DNA of 64,000 nt, from the NCBI RefSeq assembly GCF_026262505.1, contig NC_067205.1, positions 10,478,001 through 10,542,000 on the forward strand. Direction: 5' to 3'. Made by a program: the position numbers and the translations under genes. Positions 41,098 through 50,528 of this stretch are shown in pieces. The notes beneath the pieces are model-generated. The model was not told the DNA's origin and searched no databases. It worked only from the letters and a program-made list of their open reading frames with translations. Every line of letters begins with the position of its first letter. Position 1 is the first letter of the stretch. The DNA comes from Trichomonas vaginalis G3. Its lineage: Eukaryota > Parabasalia > Trichomonadida > Trichomonadidae.

Positions 41098-43386
41098 TTA
41101 AGTTAGTGTTGTCGTTTGTGTTGTAAAATATACGTTAACGGTTTCGTAAAGTGTCAAATTCACATAACAGGGGTACGGTGGAACGCAGTGCCGTCGTACC
41201 CTTGTTATGTATACTAACTCATACTGGTCCAAAATATCTGCATCTTTCATATCTTTCAATGGCATTAAAGCCGCACTGAAAATACCCGTTATATCTGGTT
41301 CACCATTCACTTCCATTGCGTCTACAACTTCTTGGAATTGAGGTTGTAAGTTTATGAACCACCTATCCGGATTAGCTTTATGACCCCATTTCATTGTAGT
41401 TCCATAGTCTGCAGAAACAAAAGTAGGTTTGTTTCCATATTGGTTAGGTTCTGAATGAACTTTAAACAATGTTTCATTTCTATATGTTTTGTTGAAATTT
41501 AACCTTTTATTTTCACCGAGTTCAGCCAAAGATTGAACGTTATATGGTCGTAAGTAAAAAGGATTATTGTATTTGCGTACATTTTCTTTCAGTACTTCCA
41601 TTCTATGCTGAATATTTTCATCTGATGTTGGAGTCTTTTGTATGTTGGTGAACATTTTTCGATATTCTTCTACTATGTCAGCCGAATTTTTCTTAGACTC
41701 TTGGAAAGATTCCATATTCACCTCATACTCTTGTTGAGGGTCAAGATTTTTCGGCTGTTCCAAATCTTCATCTAGATCTGTGAAGTTAGTTTCCAAAGGA
41801 GGGACTTGTTCGTTTCCTTCAGGCTCTTCTAGCTGTTGTTGCTGAACTATTTCTTCCATGTCTGGTTGAATCTGAACTTCTTCCTGTGGAGTTTCTTGTA
41901 CCTCATCTGGTGGCATTTCATATATTCCGAGACCGTTTTTAACAAGTTCCCTATCTAAGTCATCCGGACTCATAAACCTTTCTTCTTTCGTTCCGTCTCT
42001 ATTTTTTACGCGTTTCATGAAGAGAGTTGAATTATCATTTAGCTCTGACATCAAATATCTCGGAGTAAATTCATCCATGTCATTTGGATGATATGCTATT
42101 AAATCATATCCCTTTGCGAGCTTGTATTTTCCAGGTTTGAGATTATATCCGATTTTATGCTGAACCATAAAGCTAAATAGGTTCGGGTCAGTATTTCCTT
42201 CCTTGAACTTTCTAATAGCTTCTTTATATCTGTCACTAAAGTCAAGAGTATCTGGGTAACCATAATCTTCCTTAAGCATTTTTAAGAATTCTTGGTTTCC
42301 TTTTTCTCTACTTCTTTTGTGTCTTTGCTCTGTTTGTGGTTGCTGTGCAGGATTTTGAACTGTTGGTTGTTGTGCTGGTTTTGGTTGTGGTGCAGGTGCT
42401 GGATTTTGAACTGTTGGTTGTTGTGCAGGGTTTTGAACTGTTGGTTTTGGTTGTTGTTGTGGTGCTGGATTTTGAACTGTTGGTTTTGGTTGTTGTTGTG
42501 GTGCTGGATTTTGAACTGTTGGTTTTGGTTGTTGTTGTGGTGCTGGATTTTGAACTGTTGGTTTTGGTTGTTGTTTTGGTGCATGCCTGTGTCTGTGTCC
42601 ATGTGACAATGTAAATGTTTTAGGTAGTCCTGGTGTAGGTGCTTCTCTTGGAGGGTTTGGTGGTATATAAGTTCCACCAGCTGGCACATATGTTCCATCT
42701 GCAGCATAATGTCCTACCTGACTTTTCGTTTTTAAGAAAGCATTTACTAGGTCTGTTTTGGTCTGTTGTAACTCTTTTTCTTGACTTTCCACAACAGCTG
42801 CTCTAACGGCGTCATAGGCACTTTGGACTGCCTGTCTCGTTGCTGCATCTGTTATTTTCGTCATATTTTGTGCTACTTCTCTTAACTCTTTGTCGAAACC
42901 TTCAGACTTCAGTTTCTTTCCAGATGAGAAGTCGTTCACTAGTTTCACCTTACTATGAAGAGCTTCGAGGGCATTCTTAAAGTCAGCATTCATTAAAGCT
43001 TCATTTGAACTGTCTTCATCCGCTTGTATTTTTGTCCTTATTGACCCTATAAGTTGGGCTGCTTTAGCGTTGGCTTGGGCATCTAACCAGTCATTATTAG
43101 CTTTTATAATATCTGCGCTTTTCATTGCCTTTTGCATGGCTGCATCGTTATTTTTACTTTCTTGTGCTAAGTTTTCATACTGTACGGTTTGGTTTTGCAA
43201 CTGTAAAAGTTTTTCTGCCTTTACATTTGCTTCAACTTCTTTTTTATACTCATCGCTATCCATATATGTCTTCATGGCTTTTTGTTTTATTTCTTCATCT
43301 TTCAGTACTTTATATTGAGTAGTATGGTTTTTCAAATTTATAACATCTTGTTCCATTTTTGCTACTTCTGCTGCTTTTTCTGACAC
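41098..43386 (-). CDS. Large coiled-coil protein with PQQQPKPTVQNPA repeats, 762 aa
   Basis: Helical, charged N-terminal half (residues 1-225). Next come GTYVPAGGTYIPPNPP, a His-rich patch (SHGHRHRHAPK), about four 13-residue repeats of QQQPKPTVQNPAP plus shorter variants (42340-42585), then a more compact C-terminal half (KKNSADIVEEYRKMFTNIQK; PNRW-type aromatic end). The last residues, from about YELVYITRV on, are read from the inverted-repeat arm. Its start overlaps the end of the next gene (43362) by 25 bp. No enzyme motif is visible; by size and place it may be a tail, scaffold or tegument-like protein. This is unknown. Confidence 0.55.
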   Translation of the reverse strand: MSEKAAEVAKMEQDVINLKNHTTQYKVLKDEEIKQKAMKTYMDSDEYKKEVEANVKAEKLLQLQNQTVQYENLAQESKNNDAAMQKAMKSADIIKANNDWLDAQANAKAAQLIGSIRTKIQADEDSSNEALMNADFKNALEALHSKVKLVNDFSSGKKLKSEGFDKELREVAQNMTKITDAATRQAVQSAYDAVRAAVVESQEKELQQTKTDLVNAFLKTKSQVGHYAADGTYVPAGGTYIPPNPPREAPTPGLPKTFTLSHGHRHRHAPKQQPKPTVQNPAPQQQPKPTVQNPAPQQQPKPTVQNPAPQQQPKPTVQNPAQQPTVQNPAPAPQPKPAQQPTVQNPAQQPQTEQRHKRSREKGNQEFLKMLKEDYGYPDTLDFSDRYKEAIRKFKEGNTDPNLFSFMVQHKIGYNLKPGKYKLAKGYDLIAYHPNDMDEFTPRYLMSELNDNSTLFMKRVKNRDGTKEERFMSPDDLDRELVKNGLGIYEMPPDEVQETPQEEVQIQPDMEEIVQQQQLEEPEGNEQVPPLETNFTDLDEDLEQPKNLDPQQEYEVNMESFQESKKNSADIVEEYRKMFTNIQKTPTSDENIQHRMEVLKENVRKYNNPFYLRPYNVQSLAELGENKRLNFNKTYRNETLFKVHSEPNQYGNKPTFVSADYGTTMKWGHKANPDRWFINLQPQFQEVVDAMEVNGEPDITGIFSAALMPLKDMKDADILDQYELVYITRVRRHCVPPYPCYVNLTLYETVNVYFTTQTTTLT
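42340..42585 (-). repeat. 39-bp coding tandem repeat
   Basis: Repeat unit encodes QQQPKPTVQNPAP (about four units, plus shorter QQPTVQNPA variants). The plus strand is rich in GGTTGTTGT/TTTTGG. Confidence 0.75.
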
Positions 43387-43838
43387 TTTTTCGCATATTC
43401 CTCTGTACTTAGTTCTTTCAGTTGTTCTTCTTTCTTCTTTTTCTCTACGTTTAACTCATTTAGTTTCTTTGTCTGTCTGTCATATTCTAGTTTCTTTTCG
43501 TTTTCACTTATTTGTTTCTGTATGTCTATGTTTGACTTTTTGACATCTGTTATTTGATTTTTGAGTGAACTCAAATTCATTTGACTTTGAGGGTTATAAG
43601 CTGTTCCGTCTGCAGCTCCACCATAGCCTGCCATTTTCGCTAAAAGTGCCGCTCTTAAACCCCCACTCTGTGCACCAATAACTCGGTTTAAAAGCATAGG
43701 GTTGCTTGACATTTGTTGCAACATAGTGGGGTCATTCATCATTTGTTGTTGCAACTGTTGTTGTGGTGTCAGTTTTACTATTGGATGTTTCAATGCTCCC
43801 TTCCTCTTACGTATATTCTTACGTAGCTTACGTGGCAT
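43362..43838 (-). CDS. Basic/coiled-coil protein, 158 aa
   Basis: The start MPRKLRKNIRKRKGALKHPI is chosen because of the Maverick-type context (TTTTTTACTTCACTTAAAATG); the upstream extension lacks this. Very basic N-terminus (nucleic-acid binding or nuclear signal), a Gln/Met-rich part, and then a heptad-like coiled coil (DIQKQISENEKKLEYDRQTK). The 3' end overlaps the 762-aa gene, with both read leftward. It is the last gene before the right terminus. Confidence 0.5.
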   Translation of the reverse strand: MPRKLRKNIRKRKGALKHPIVKLTPQQQLQQQMMNDPTMLQQMSSNPMLLNRVIGAQSGGLRAALLAKMAGYGGAADGTAYNPQSQMNLSSLKNQITDVKKSNIDIQKQISENEKKLEYDRQTKKLNELNVEKKKKEEQLKELSTEEYAKKCQKKQQK

Positions 43839-44112
43839 TTTAAGTGAAGTAAAAAACGGTTTTTGACAGATGTTTATATGACACTTTTTGTTCAGCACAG
43901 AAAACTACTCGGTCAAAGTGTTGTCAGTTTTGTAAAATAACCGTCCTATCTCATTCTATAAGGGGAAAAAGGCTTCTCAAAGTATACTTCCTTGGAACGC
44001 CTGTAACTTTTCCTGTAGCGATGATAGATCCTTACTTGTCCGGACAAAGTTATACTATTTTGAGTGCTCTACAAAAAAGTCACCGGCTGGCTCGTCCTCA
44101 GAAATTTTTTAT

Positions 44113-44158
44113 GGGCTAGAGGGCGCAACGCGCCTGGAAGCCCCACTACCTTTTTTTT
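44113..44158 (-). repeat. Right Maverick terminal inverted repeat
   Basis: Reverse complement of the left terminus, ending in a run of eight T. It contains the GGCGC-AAC-GCGCC hairpin (44122-44134). Host beta-adaptin begins 357 bp further right. Confidence 0.8.
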
Positions 44159-44515
44159 CAAACTATCATTTCAAATTGAGAACTTGCGATCATTTTCTTT
44201 TTATTTGATCGCAAAGTCGAATTTCAAAAAAATGTATACAAGCTATTCTTCTTTATAATTCACTAATTCTTTTTAATTTTTTCAATGGAAGTTTTTGGAA
44301 GAAATCGAAAAAAAATAAAATTGCACAAATACAATCCAATAAATTATTTCAAAATGTGAAGTGATTTAGTTTGAACTCAATTTTTTCAATGCTTGGTGTA
44401 ATGAATCCTAAATCATTAATATTCTAAATCATTATCTCATAATTCTATTATTCATAGTATCCAACTTCTTATTCAATTTCAAGTAATATTATTCAAATTT
44501 AAAATCAGATCTACC
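44159..44515. other. Intergenic between Maverick and beta-adaptin
   Basis: AT-rich, 357 bp. One hairpin is visible: TTGCGATC (44184-44191) and GATCGCAA (44207-44214) with a T-rich loop. No trichomonad initiator with the TCA(+1)YW form is obvious within 20 bp of the ATG. Confidence 0.4.
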
Positions 44516-47011
44516 ATGTCAAGGATGCAAGCCAACGAGATCTTGGAGATGCTCACCCAACTAGGATCTCCTGAAATTGAACAAAGAGATGCAGCTTTCA
44601 ATCGACTTGTCCGATTAGAGGCAGAAAATGTTGATTGCTCACAGGCATTTTTAGCAATTGCTGGAATAAGAACACAAGATGTCAAAAAACAAATTAAGAT
44701 TCGAAGGTTTATTGGTGTGTATGCTGAGAGATATTTAGAAAACGATCCCAAAGCAGCATATTTAGTTTTAGAAGGAATGATTAGCGATTTTGAAAGACCA
44801 GATCCTCAACTCAAAGCAATTGTTGTAAAACAACTCGGAAGGCTTATCAATGAAAACCTTGCTGACCGATTTATTCCTCTGATAATCAGAAGCTGCTCTT
44901 CTGATGATCCTTACGTCCGAAAAACTTCCGCACTCGCATTACTATCTATATATAAGTACAAATCATCATATATGGAGAAATCCAAACTTGCGACTCACTT
45001 AAAATGCTTAGTCGAAGACTCAAATCCGAATGTTGCTGCAAATGCGATTTCGGTTGTATACGAAATCAACCAATCCCGCGATAAACCAATCTTTGAGCCC
45101 ACTTTTACTACAATCAACAACTTATTAGCATCAATCGACCAAACAACAGAATGGCAGCAAGTTCAGATCCTCGATTACGCATGTACGTACAATCCAGATA
45201 CAGCTAATGATGCTAGGAACATCATATCAAGAGCAGCAACAAGATTATCCCACGCAAATGCCGCAGTCGTATTATCTGCCATTAGGTGCTGCTTAACAAT
45301 GAATCTTTACATAGATGATCCCGCCAAGGTCAGAGAGACTTTAACTCGCTTAGCTTTGCCTTTAGTAACTTTATTGAATAATTCACATCCAATTCAATAC
45401 ACAGCGATCAAATCCATATTGATATTACTGCAGCATTACAGAAGACTCTTTTCTTCAGAGGTTTCAATCTTCTTTTGCAAATTTGATGATCCTCCTTACA
45501 TAAAATTGGCAAAATTAGATGTAATTCTGACATTATGCAGTGCACAAAATGTTGGTAAAGTACTTGAAGAGCTTTACGATTACGCACAACAAGCAGATGT
45601 CGATTTTGTCAGAAAATCTATTGCAGCAATAGGAAAAATCGCAATTACGTTCGAAGCAGCTGCATCATCATGCGTTGATAAGATCGTAGCTCTCGTAGAT
45701 AACAAGATTGAATACGTTGTTCAAGAATGTATCGTTGTTGCAGCAGATATCTTCCGCCGTTATCCAAACAAATACCTCGGAATTCTTACTAACATCTGTG
45801 GTGCTCTCGGATCAAAACTCGATGACCACAGAGCGAAAGCAGCAATGGTTTGGATTTTGGGAGAATACGCCGATAGAATTGGAAATGTCGGAGATTTGAT
45901 CGATGCAAACTTTATCGATGATTACTTGGAAGAAACTCCTGATGTTCAACTCGCAATTTTGACTGCTGTATTCAAATACTTTTTGGTCGACCAAGAAGAT
46001 GGCCAAGATTTACTTCAACAAGTCATAACAATGTCTACAAGCCAAGTTGATAATCCGGACATAAGAGATAGAGCATTTCAGTATTATTGGCTCATTTCGG
46101 AAGCTCCTGATTACTGTCAACAGATAGTTATGCCAGAAAGTAAGCCAACGATTAAGACCGAGCTATTTACATACGATTCAGACCTTGTTGAAAAATTAAT
46201 TCCGAATATCGGAACAATTTCTGTTTTATACAACAAAGTTCCTGATGAGTTCGTCGAAACAGTTAAGATTATGACACTAGATAGTCTCGACAAACCAGAT
46301 GGCGATACGAATATCGCATCTCGTATGGAAATTCCAATTGTTGTTGATGGCAAGAGCACAAACTCATTAGAAGTAAGAGCTACATTACTTCAAATCGGCC
46401 AAGACAATCAAATCGCTATGAGAATTACGAACTTTAATGAAAATGCGGATCAAATCAAAGATATTGCATTTAATAAGAATGTTTTCGGATTTGCTCCTCA
46501 AAAAGAAGGTCTTCCAAAGGATTTACCTTCTCAAAAATCTGTTTCATTATCTGTCAAATTATCATTTGATGCAAATTACACACAGGGTGCACAAATATCA
46601 ACATCCATTGATGTTGCTATCCTTACAAATAATCCTTCACCAATTATCTTCAAAGTTCCAATGAAATTGGAGTCAATTTTAGTTACAGACAAAGAAGGAG
46701 GCAAACTTGCAAGGGAAGACTTCATAAGCGTTTGGCAGTCTATTCCATCAAGTAATGAATTGACAACTGTTGTTAATAATGCAAGAGTCGATTCAATTCC
46801 AGTTGCAAAGAATCAGTTGGCAGGAAAGAGATTGTATTTCGTTGCTAAAAAGGATAATACAGCATATTTCTCAGGAAAAGCTATCAATAACGAAATGTGC
46901 ATTGTATTTCTTACATTTTCTGATTCTGGAGACGCACAAGCTGGCATTAGAATGGCTAATCAAGTTATTGCCCCTCTTATCTTAGAATTGGTCAAAAATG
47001 TAATTGTTTAA
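44516..47011 (+). CDS. Beta-adaptin, AP-1/AP-2 large subunit
   Basis: 831 aa, intact. It opens with the adaptin N-terminal helical solenoid (ANEILEMLTQLGSPEIEQRD; FIGVYAERYLENDP; DDPYVRKTSALALLSIYKY), continuing as HEAT/ARM repeats to about residue 540. A very short hinge follows, then an appendage (IPIVVDGKSTNSLEVRATLL) and a C-terminal beta2-adaptin-like lobe (RLYFVAKKDNTAYFSGKAIN ... LILELVKNVIV). The long clathrin-box hinge of animal beta subunits is missing, as in many protists. It acts in cargo-selective vesicle coats at the Golgi or plasma membrane. Host gene, first on the right flank. AP-1 versus AP-2 assignment is not possible by eye. Confidence 0.9.
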   Translation: MSRMQANEILEMLTQLGSPEIEQRDAAFNRLVRLEAENVDCSQAFLAIAGIRTQDVKKQIKIRRFIGVYAERYLENDPKAAYLVLEGMISDFERPDPQLKAIVVKQLGRLINENLADRFIPLIIRSCSSDDPYVRKTSALALLSIYKYKSSYMEKSKLATHLKCLVEDSNPNVAANAISVVYEINQSRDKPIFEPTFTTINNLLASIDQTTEWQQVQILDYACTYNPDTANDARNIISRAATRLSHANAAVVLSAIRCCLTMNLYIDDPAKVRETLTRLALPLVTLLNNSHPIQYTAIKSILILLQHYRRLFSSEVSIFFCKFDDPPYIKLAKLDVILTLCSAQNVGKVLEELYDYAQQADVDFVRKSIAAIGKIAITFEAAASSCVDKIVALVDNKIEYVVQECIVVAADIFRRYPNKYLGILTNICGALGSKLDDHRAKAAMVWILGEYADRIGNVGDLIDANFIDDYLEETPDVQLAILTAVFKYFLVDQEDGQDLLQQVITMSTSQVDNPDIRDRAFQYYWLISEAPDYCQQIVMPESKPTIKTELFTYDSDLVEKLIPNIGTISVLYNKVPDEFVETVKIMTLDSLDKPDGDTNIASRMEIPIVVDGKSTNSLEVRATLLQIGQDNQIAMRITNFNENADQIKDIAFNKNVFGFAPQKEGLPKDLPSQKSVSLSVKLSFDANYTQGAQISTSIDVAILTNNPSPIIFKVPMKLESILVTDKEGGKLAREDFISVWQSIPSSNELTTVVNNARVDSIPVAKNQLAGKRLYFVAKKDNTAYFSGKAINNEMCIVFLTFSDSGDAQAGIRMANQVIAPLILELVKNVIV

Positions 47012-47265
47012 AAAAAATAAAATTTTAATATTTAATCGGATTACTTAAATTGCTTCTTAAATTTGAATTTAGTAATGACTATGATTGTATCTTTTCTTTA
47101 ACAAGAATTTCGATGATATTTTGGAGGGAATTTATTCTCATTCATACAAATGTTTAAAACCAAACATACAAATGCATAAAACTCCAGCAAGTGAAGGTTT
47201 GATGAGCAAATAATCAAGAAAATTCAATAAAAGGTTATTTAATTTACAAAAATTTTAATCCGCAG
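47012..47265. other. Convergent intergenic region
   Basis: About 250 bp between convergent genes, AT-rich. No gene or clear terminator hairpin is visible. Confidence 0.35.
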
Positions 47266-47991
47266 TTAATTGTACATTGCAAGAACACCCAATTTGAGTA
47301 GGTTCGAAGAAGTTTTCCGAACCATCTCTGGAGAGAAGAAAATTCTTCCGTTAGATACTGTTCCAAAAAATAATAATTTGGAAATTGAAAGGATGTTTGC
47401 ATGAGGTTCATAAGCATCTGGTATTGAATATGAATCGGGTCCCAAGTTTTCAATTCTGAAACGTGAATATGTTCCAACTTTGGAGACATTGATAAAGTAT
47501 CGATAAAGCCTTTTATTATCAGGTATTATTTCGCCTTCTTCAGTAACATTTGGATCTAAGAATGGAGTAAAGTTATGTTGTTCATCAAGTACTTTCCAAA
47601 CATCTGTCTGAGTTTCTCCAAGAATTCTAAAGTCGAGCATGTAACGAGGCACAATATCATTTAACAATATTGTGTAAGATGTTAATTTAACTTTTGTATG
47701 ATGAAAATCGATCGAAAGATAAGGTGTTAAAAACCATGGTTCATCTTCTGTTAAAAATCGCCCCGGTGATTCCGTAACATTGCCAACAATTACAGAACAA
47801 GTAGTTTTATATAATTCATTTTGTAGATGATGCGTTGATGATGGAGTTAAAGTAACAGCATCTACTCTGGTAAGATTATCGTCGTTATAAGTATCTCTAA
47901 GGAACTTGAATACATCATTGTAGTTATAATAATCTGTACCATTGAATGTATGTGGTGGAAACTGAATATCAACAAAGCATAATAGCGCTAA
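47266..47991 (-). CDS. F5/8-type-C-like family protein, copy 1
   Basis: Open leftward frame of about 240 codons. It starts after a short hydrophobic stretch with VDIQFPPHTFNGTDYYNYND, then FKFLRDTYNDDNLTRVDAVT. The C-terminal half resembles a discoidin (F5/8 C) beta-sandwich: DVWKVLDEQHNFTPF, YRYFINVSKVG, SRFRIENLGPDS and ANILSISKLLFFGT. No in-frame ATG is seen at the 5' end, where copy 2 has MLFLLSFADIQF, so the start is unclear or lost. Two relatives lie at 53650 and 57275. The family name is by motif layout and is tentative; ligand and location are unknown. Confidence 0.55.
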   Translation of the reverse strand, partial: LALLCFVDIQFPPHTFNGTDYYNYNDVFKFLRDTYNDDNLTRVDAVTLTPSSTHHLQNELYKTTCSVIVGNVTESPGRFLTEDEPWFLTPYLSIDFHHTKVKLTSYTILLNDIVPRYMLDFRILGETQTDVWKVLDEQHNFTPFLDPNVTEEGEIIPDNKRLYRYFINVSKVGTYSRFRIENLGPDSYSIPDAYEPHANILSISKLLFFGTVSNGRIFFSPEMVRKTSSNLLKLGVLAMYN

Positions 47992-48529
47992 ATTTTTTTT
48001 TAAATAATTTTTATAAAAGTATTGAATTTATTCATCCTTCCATTCAATTTTTATATTTATTTTGACAAAATTGTGAGGTGTATTGATCTTGATAGTTTTA
48101 ATTCAAATCGACTAATTTATATAAATGTGAATGAACATTTCATTTTTAATCATAATGAAACCACAAATGATCTGAATTTCCATTTCACTTCCGTAACATT
48201 TTGAAACAATAGATAGATTAACAAATACAAGTTACCAGATGACACTTTTTTGGTATACCAAAACCGCTTATTTCAAAACTGGCAAAAATCAAGAAAAAGA
48301 AATCATCACTTTCAATGTAATCTAAAGAACAACAGAGATTTTTTCGATGCTAAGACTATCAAAAATTGAGTAAAAACAAAAGATATCTGCTCAATATTGA
48401 AAGTTATTTCACAAATCATGGCAAATTCAAAAACTCTTTTAAATTCGAAAAAAAAAATTTACGTTATTTACAATCTTAACATTACGAGTATAGAAATATA
48501 TAACTTTTAGTATTGCAATCAAGCTAACT
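47992..48529. other. Intergenic, no gene seen
   Basis: AT-rich and low complexity. No open frame with coding character, RNA or repeat is seen before the MITE-like element at 48530. Confidence 0.4.
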
Positions 48530-50003
48530 AAGGATGTCAATTCGGAAAATTGTTTTCATTTTAGGAGAATATAATTTTCCTTTTGGAAAATTTAAAAAGT
48601 GAGACGCGCAGGATTCGAACCTTTTTAAAAGTTGATTTAAATATATTCTAGTGTGGATTCTAAGGATAATATCATATTTAAAATAAGAATATACTAGTTT
48701 AGGTGGTATAATTTTTTCGATAAATTTGAGAGCATGTACGTTTAGGACATCAAAAGTGTCAATTCGCTCAGCGAAAGCTGAGCTAGCTTCGTTCTCGAAA
48801 AAATAGGGAAGGAGTGAAAGAGAGTGATACAGATGTTGACACATTCATATCATTTCAACAAATTTTGATCAAATTGAAATTCAATTCACTTCATATCCTT
48901 CAGTCAGTACATTGACATCCTTCTACATCACAATGATAACTCGTACATCAATAGTTCTACAACTAACTCAGAAAAAACAAGATTTTTACTTCCAGCTTAC
49001 AGCTTTTAAAAAGTTTCGATGATAAAAATCACTCTACTCTTGTTTATCGATATGTTGTGATAGTAGGTAAACGTATTCTTATCGATATTAATAAAAATAT
49101 TTTTACGAAAATCTGAACCAATTACAGAGTTATTCATAAAGTTTATGATAACTGTAATTACTTCATCTTTGTTTAATATTTGAATAAACAATTTAATTTA
49201 ATTTGCATAATTTTTTTTAGTTGAAAGACAGGAAACTTAGTTGAGTTTGTATTATTTTTATCGTTCAATTCATTGTATCAGTGAGTGATCCAGATATTTA
49301 AGATATTTACAAAAAATTTATTAATTTGATTAACAAATTTTAATCAAAATAGCAAAAATCTATTTGATAGCTGTAAGCAAACAATAATTTTTATTTCAAG
49401 CAAAATCAATTATTTTCATCTAAACGTATAAAATTGTCAATTTTATGAGAATAAATTTAAAATCTCATGAAATATAAAGGAGAGTAATATTTTTCAATTT
49501 TCTTTTTTTCTTTGTCTCAAATATTTTCTGTTGGGAATTTTCTTGTTATCAAAAAATAATTTTAATATTTGTTTATTTCATTACATACAATAAAATTTTA
49601 AAAACTCTATTTGTTCACAAGAAAATTTTTCCCTTCATATGAAGAAACATTTTGTTCTCCATTTGATGCTGAGTCTAAATCTCGATTTTTGATTTTTCTT
49701 CTTTCCAAATTTCTTTTTTCCAAATTAGAAGTTTAATTCAAATTTTCAATAGTTTATATATTTTCTCAAACCGTCTTAGATTTTCTCACTTTTTAGGGAT
49801 TTTCTCTCAAAATATACAAAAATAGTAATATCAATACATGTGTCTAATATACTTTAAAACCATCGTGATAAAATTCAAAAACGAAGAGTTCTTCTCTCCA
49901 AATTTTTTTCAAAATCAAAAAAATCAGATAAAAAGGCACGTTTGGAAAATTCATTTTTAGCATTTTAGGAATTTTCTCACTTTTCTTCCAAATTGACATC
50001 CTT
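48530..50003. mobile_element. MITE-like DNA element with 9-bp target duplication, 1.47 kb
   Basis: Inverted ends AAGGATGTCAATT (48530 onward) and AATTGACATCCTT (to 50003) extend imperfectly for about 70 bp. A perfect 9-bp direct duplication, AAGCTAACT, flanks it (48521-48529 and 50004-50012). Nine-base duplications are typical of Mutator-like (MULE) elements. No transposase-sized frame is present, so it is non-autonomous. Inside are a GCTCAGC-GAAA-GCTGAGC hairpin (about 48767-48784) and a GGATTCGAACCT string like a tRNA B box (about 48612-48623). Its age seems moderate: the duplication is perfect but the ends have diverged. Confidence 0.75.
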
Positions 50004-50528
50004 AAGCTAACTCAACAGAAATCGTCGACGAATATCAAATTTTTACTTTTTCAATTTCCATGAGCTCAAAAATTTGATTATAACTGAGTCAGATTTTAGC
50101 ATTTGTTCATCATAGTATTACCATTATAAAGGTTCTTTGATATCCTATACTTCCATATCAGTGTTGGTCTCAATTGTATTTCACATAGTTCTATAATTTG
50201 AAAAAAATTCTCCATATTGAGCTGCAAAAGTAAAAAATTGAGGGTAATTCTTTTTCTAGTCTAGCCGTTCTATTCTAAAACAAGATATAGTAACGTCGTC
50301 ATTATTCAAGAATAAACATATCACATTAATTAATCAATCTAATATAAATTCGTCGTATTTAGATGTACATTGATGCTCTCAATTTTCAATTAGAAATCTT
50401 TCCATGTCACGTTTTTGGTTTCACCTTTTAAATCAATGATTGTTAGAGAACAATAAAATCAAATAATTATATGCTTATGGAATAACATAAAAATTTTGAC
50501 TTAAATCCACATTTCGTTTTTTGCCTAA
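50004..50528. other. Intergenic upstream of 50529 gene
   Basis: AT-rich. No gene or RNA is recognised. It probably holds the promoter of the downstream gene, but no initiator of the TCA(+1)YW form is close to the ATG. Confidence 0.35.

Larger units (their letters stand above)
34150..41219 (-). repeat. Giant inverted repeat, right arm (7.07 kb)
   Basis: Mirror copy of 26875-33934. The outer edge (41219) falls inside the final codons of the 762-aa ORF that reads leftward from 43386, so that protein's last 40 or so residues are arm sequence. Confidence 0.9.
3286..44158. mobile_element. Composite Maverick/Polinton element, about 40.9 kb
   Basis: The ends are a 46-bp inverted repeat with one mismatch (3286-3331 and 44113-44158). 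Between them lie genes expected of Mavericks: retroviral-type integrase, FtsK/HerA-type packaging ATPase and capsid-like proteins, plus a methyltransferase, an HNH nuclease, KilA-N genes and fibre proteins. At 40.9 kb it is about twice the usual Maverick length, so it is probably a composite: a left unit (3.3-12.8 kb), an older decayed middle (12.8-26 kb) and a young inverted duplication (26.9-41.2 kb). It is broken as a whole, with many breaks in the middle and few in the left unit and the arms. The near-identical arms suggest that part is recent; the middle looks old or poorly assembled. Confidence 0.75.

Noticed and set aside
42282-42707. Extra ORFs on both strands over the PQ repeat
   Set aside because: They are shadows created by the 39-bp coding repeat of the 762-aa gene.
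3271-44170. Target-site duplication of the Maverick
   Set aside because: The homopolymer runs at both ends blur the borders, and the 5-6 bp beside them do not match convincingly.
48600-48630. Complete tRNA gene
   Set aside because: Only a B-box-like T-loop string is present; the T stem pairs poorly and no anticodon arm or matching acceptor is found.
48524-48844. 106-codon leftward ORF
   Set aside because: It lies within the MITE-like element and crosses the tRNA-like string and hairpin; no protein character.
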